Positions 61,146-64,000 of a stretch of 64,000 nt of DNA are shown piece by piece. The notes under the pieces are model-generated. The model did not search any database and had not been told where the DNA came from. It saw only the letters and a program-made list of their open reading frames with translations. The stretch is from assembly GCA_049293015.1 (NCBI GenBank), contig JBATSB010000010.1, positions 1 through 64,000 of the forward strand, in the 5' to 3' direction. The stretch is from UBA2330 sp049293015. Its GTDB lineage: Bacteria > Bacteroidota > Ignavibacteria > Tepidaquicellales > Tepidaquicellaceae. Within the stretch, counting starts at the first letter, position 1. Each line of letters starts with the position of its first letter. The position numbers were made by a program, and so were the translations under genes.

Positions 61146-63515
61146 TTAAAATTCGAAGAATAACCCTGAATTGTAATTTCTGTTTGGAGCTTGAATCCGT
61201 TCCAGCTCCTGATAAGTTTCATTGAAAAGATTGTCAACTGAAATAAAAAATGAAAGTTTGCTTGTAATCTGTTTACTTAATTTTAAATTCAACAGAAAAT
61301 AAGAATCCGGCTCTTCATAGTCATAAAATAAAACTTCTTCAATTTCACTGAGATATCTGCCGTTAACATTCAGATTGAAATCATAATAATTCATATTTGC
61401 AGTAAAGTTGAAATTATTTTCAGGTTTGTATGGAAGGAAATCATTTTCCCTGTTCTCAGACAGATCTCTAGCCTGAAGATAGGTATATCCTATGTTAAAA
61501 TAATAATCAACCGGTGAATTGAATAATTTGAAATCAGAATTATAATCAATATAAAATTCAAAACCTTTGACCTGAGTATTGGCAACATTCTGTACCTGAA
61601 AAGGTCCGTAAAGAGAACCGCCGACATTAACATACTGAATCAGATTTGTATAATAATTGTAGAAAAACGCCATGTCAATATTAAATCTGTTTAGATACTG
61701 TTTTCTCATCCCTACTTCAAATGAAAGCATTTCCTCCGGTTTCAGATTTGGATTATATAAGAAATCAAATCCACCGAATAATTCCTTTTTAAAATATAAC
61801 TCAGCGATAGAAGGAGCTCGGAAAGCTCTGCCGCCAAGTATTCGAAATGATGAATTCGAAAATACTAAATTTGATGAAACAGGACTGTACACAAATGACA
61901 GTTTTGGACTCAGTTGAAAAGAATGTACACCTGAAACAACCTGATTAAAATCAGCTCTTAAACCAATTGTAGATGTCAAAATATCATTTCCATTTATGTC
62001 CTGAATCATCTTCCATTGATCCTGCGCAAATATTCCAAAATTATTCATCTGTTGGTCGCCATATAAAATTTCTTCAGGATCCGATTTAACAATATTTATC
62101 TGTAAATCTAAACCTGATACCAGGTAGTTCGATCTGCCAAGCTGAAAATCCACCTGTGTAATATTTCCTATATTATATGAATCAATAAATGTATTTAGAC
62201 CTAAGCCGGTATCTGCAAACTGTATGGATACGGGATTGTTTGGATTGTAATAAGAATTGCTGTTTAAATAATAATAATAAAATCTTGTGGTATATTTTGA
62301 ATTACTGTTTGGTATCGCTCTGTAAAAAAGATCATAGCTCTGAGACTTTTTATTTATATAATCACCAATATAATGATCGGCTACTTTATACGGCTCGGCT
62401 GTCTGCCCTGCATCCTTTTTCCAGTATCTTGGAAAGTCACTTTCTGAACTTGTATATTGTATAGTAGCTTCCAGATCCCTGTTACTGAAAAGATCGTAAG
62501 TTACCTTTCCCGTCAGACTGTAAAAATCATAACCTGACTGTTGGGAATATCCGTCGTTATAATTATAATTTAAATTAGCCAGGTATGAAAACTTTTTAAT
62601 AGTGTTACTGTGAATAATATTTGCACCTGATAAAGTCTGTAGTTTGTTTGAAAAACTCAAACTGTCAGGAAGTTTTTCATAAAAACCATAATTCATATTC
62701 ACTGCAGTATATGATTTATATGTCGGCTTTTTGGTTATCACATTTACAACTCCCCCAATAGCACTCGATCCATACAATGAAGAAAATGCGCCTTTGACTA
62801 CTTCTGTTCTCTCAATAATAGATACAGGTATCAGCGACCATAATGCACCTTTAGAATCTCCTGTCAGCGAAGGTCTTCCGTCAAGCAAAAGCAAAACTCT
62901 GTTCCCAATACCTCCGCCTGCAACGTCTGAAGAAGCACGGATTGAAAGTGAATTGACATTGATTCCACTGCTTCTGTTTATTGTAACACCTTGTACTTCC
63001 TCAAGTACTTTATCGAAAGTCAGAATATTTTTATTAAAAATTTCCTCAGACCCAACCACTGAAATCGATGACGGCGTCTGCTGTAAAGTTACTTCTGTCT
63101 TGGATGAAGTAACATTGATCTTATCAATCTCAATATCTGCCTGCTCTAAATAAATATTTTTTTCAAGTACTTCATTTGATTTTATTGTCACTACTTCTTC
63201 ATAATCTGAATATCCAATATGAGAAGCTTTCAGATTGTATGAGCCACCTTTAATTTTACTGAAACTATACTCGCCGGATATTTCTGATCGTGTATGAAAT
63301 TTCTCTCCTGAAGCAATATTAACCAGACTAACATTGACTTCCATTAAGATCGAACTGGTTTCCTTATCTATCACCTTCCCTTTTATGACTGATGCATTTT
63401 CTTTTGCTGAAATACTTTTTCCAAACAACATAAATAAAGAAACGAACAGTACTTTCGAAATAAAAATACTGTTCGTAATAGTTTTATATAATTTGTATTT
63501 GGAAATAAATTTCAT
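61146..63515 (-). CDS. TonB-dependent outer-membrane receptor with CarboxypepD_reg domain
   Basis: The 789-residue protein has a signal peptide, then a CarboxypepD_reg-like domain (VIKGKVIDKETSSILMEVNV, GEYSFSKIKGGSYNLKASHIGY, about residues 40-125), a plug domain (TPSSISVVGSEEIF, LDGRPSLTGDSKG, GSSAIGGVVNVITKKP) and a 22-strand-type barrel ending in the terminal Phe (GLFFEF). It imports a ligand such as cobalamin, haem or a siderophore, but which one cannot be told. It lies 8 bases downstream of the lipoprotein gene, so the two probably act together. Confidence 0.88.
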   Translation of the reverse strand: MKFISKYKLYKTITNSIFISKVLFVSLFMLFGKSISAKENASVIKGKVIDKETSSILMEVNVSLVNIASGEKFHTRSEISGEYSFSKIKGGSYNLKASHIGYSDYEEVVTIKSNEVLEKNIYLEQADIEIDKINVTSSKTEVTLQQTPSSISVVGSEEIFNKNILTFDKVLEEVQGVTINRSSGINVNSLSIRASSDVAGGGIGNRVLLLLDGRPSLTGDSKGALWSLIPVSIIERTEVVKGAFSSLYGSSAIGGVVNVITKKPTYKSYTAVNMNYGFYEKLPDSLSFSNKLQTLSGANIIHSNTIKKFSYLANLNYNYNDGYSQQSGYDFYSLTGKVTYDLFSNRDLEATIQYTSSESDFPRYWKKDAGQTAEPYKVADHYIGDYINKKSQSYDLFYRAIPNSNSKYTTRFYYYYLNSNSYYNPNNPVSIQFADTGLGLNTFIDSYNIGNITQVDFQLGRSNYLVSGLDLQINIVKSDPEEILYGDQQMNNFGIFAQDQWKMIQDINGNDILTSTIGLRADFNQVVSGVHSFQLSPKLSFVYSPVSSNLVFSNSSFRILGGRAFRAPSIAELYFKKELFGGFDFLYNPNLKPEEMLSFEVGMRKQYLNRFNIDMAFFYNYYTNLIQYVNVGGSLYGPFQVQNVANTQVKGFEFYIDYNSDFKLFNSPVDYYFNIGYTYLQARDLSENRENDFLPYKPENNFNFTANMNYYDFNLNVNGRYLSEIEEVLFYDYEEPDSYFLLNLKLSKQITSKLSFFISVDNLFNETYQELERIQAPNRNYNSGLFFEF

Positions 63516-63523
63516 TTAAACTA

Positions 63524-64000
63524 TTAGTAAACTTTTTTTGTAGTATCAGACCATGATAACATACTGATTCCTTCTGTACCCTGGTTTTCAGTCCCAATCG
63601 TTGCATTTTTTGGAGGATTTAAAAAGCAAGTTGAATACTGAGCTCTTGCTGTATCACAACCATAAACTGACATTATCGGACTCTGTCCGCCGGTCGTTTT
63701 TCTGAATCCTACAGAAATAACATAACTTCCCGGATTAAGGTCTTTCAGAGTGTATGGATACTGCAGGTCAAGTACATTGTTGGTTCTTTTAATTGTTAAA
63801 GTATCAAAAGCTGTAGGTCCTGCCATTGGAGGCCAGCCCGTTGACGGATAAGCTGAAATCAAATATGTGCCTCCTGATAAAATAAAATTAGTATCTACAA
63901 ATGTTACTATACCGTTCACTGTTTTATCAGCCGGTCCTACAGGTGCTACTATATTGTTATCATCGTCTGAACAGCTATAAATAGATAATGTAATTAGTAT
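63524..64000 (-). CDS. Probable lipoprotein, 5' end cut by window edge
   Basis: The frame is open to the window edge; in the last visible 27 codons it reads ILITLSIYSCSDDDNNIVAP, a lipobox (S-I-Y-S-C) with the start codon outside the window. The mature part (about 145 residues) is beta-rich (ISAYPSTGWPPMAGP, TLKDLNPGSYVISVGFRKTT) with three Cys besides the lipid one (YGCDTARAQYSTC and one more). I do not recognise the family. It precedes the TonB-dependent receptor by 8 bases and could be a ligand-binding partner on the cell surface. Confidence 0.6.
   Translation of the reverse strand: MLITLSIYSCSDDDNNIVAPVGPADKTVNGIVTFVDTNFILSGGTYLISAYPSTGWPPMAGPTAFDTLTIKRTNNVLDLQYPYTLKDLNPGSYVISVGFRKTTGGQSPIMSVYGCDTARAQYSTCFLNPPKNATIGTENQGTEGISMLSWSDTTKKVY

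Noticed and set aside
61146..63515. Assignment of the TonB receptor as the cobalamin receptor BtuB
   Set aside because: Domain layout fits many TonB receptors and no cobalamin riboswitch or btu genes are nearby.

Overview
The window is AT-rich bacterial chromosome, densely coded on both strands. It most likely comes from a member of the Ignavibacteria/Bacteroidota (FCB) group. Five secreted proteins end in a type IX secretion (T9SS) sorting domain of the NYPNPFNP type, often preceded by LPVELSSF, and a PorQ-like outer-membrane protein is also present. TTG start codons are common: at least eleven genes seem to use one. The phylum is inferred from these traits; no rRNA is in the window.

Layout. 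0-1.4 kb: end of a dTDP-rhamnose operon (rmlA, partial rmlC). 1.8-3.1 kb: a T9SS cargo gene behind a possible 19-codon leader ORF. 3.6-5.8 kb: HEPN remnant plus DUF2188, then a methylmalonyl-CoA mutase catalytic subunit. 6-9.7 kb: a membrane operon (GT-C glycosyltransferase-like protein, UbiA prenyltransferase, EamA transporter, acylphosphatase). 10.3-11.2 kb: PorQ-like protein. 13.3-18.4 kb: a duplicated cassette for cell-surface proteins. Each copy has a micro-ORF encoding MMIRPP with a strong Shine-Dalgarno, a small secreted Ig-like protein, a hairpin with a T-tract, and a large FG-GAP protein with a T9SS tail. 18.5-19.8 kb: an anSME-like radical-SAM maturase. 20.4-24 kb: a Ycf48-like T9SS protein, a small VCBS protein and tRNA-Gly. 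24.3-27.3 kb: serine biosynthesis in two genes, one a SerB-SerA fusion.

27.3-33.2 kb: GMC dehydrogenase with its small Tat subunit, threonine aldolase, gyrA. 33.3-35.9 kb: DinB, DUF2442/DUF4160 pair, PPP phosphatase, DCC protein. 35.9-41.9 kb: metG-folP-copper ATPase-methyltransferase operon. 41.8-45.2 kb: glycan genes on the opposite strand. 45.2-45.7 kb: tRNA-Arg between two heptanucleotide repeat tracts. 45.7-50.8 kb: priA, sodium symporter, metallo-beta-lactamase-fold hydrolase. 51-53.1 kb: T9SS protein and GIY-YIG/DUF4357 protein. 53.2-60 kb: an unusual minus-strand group (calcineurin-like phosphatase, 1189-residue membrane-GMC oxidoreductase fusion, patatin phospholipase, GH19-like hydrolase). 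61.1-64 kb: TonB-dependent receptor and a partial lipoprotein.

Intergenic regions carry several families of dispersed hairpin elements, described separately. The most interesting candidate for something undescribed is the duplicated MMIRPP cassette at 13.5-18.4 kb. The two micro-ORF copies differ only at synonymous positions, sit behind the same Shine-Dalgarno, and stand at the same place before two diverged copies of the same gene pair. This looks like a leader-peptide control element for surface proteins.
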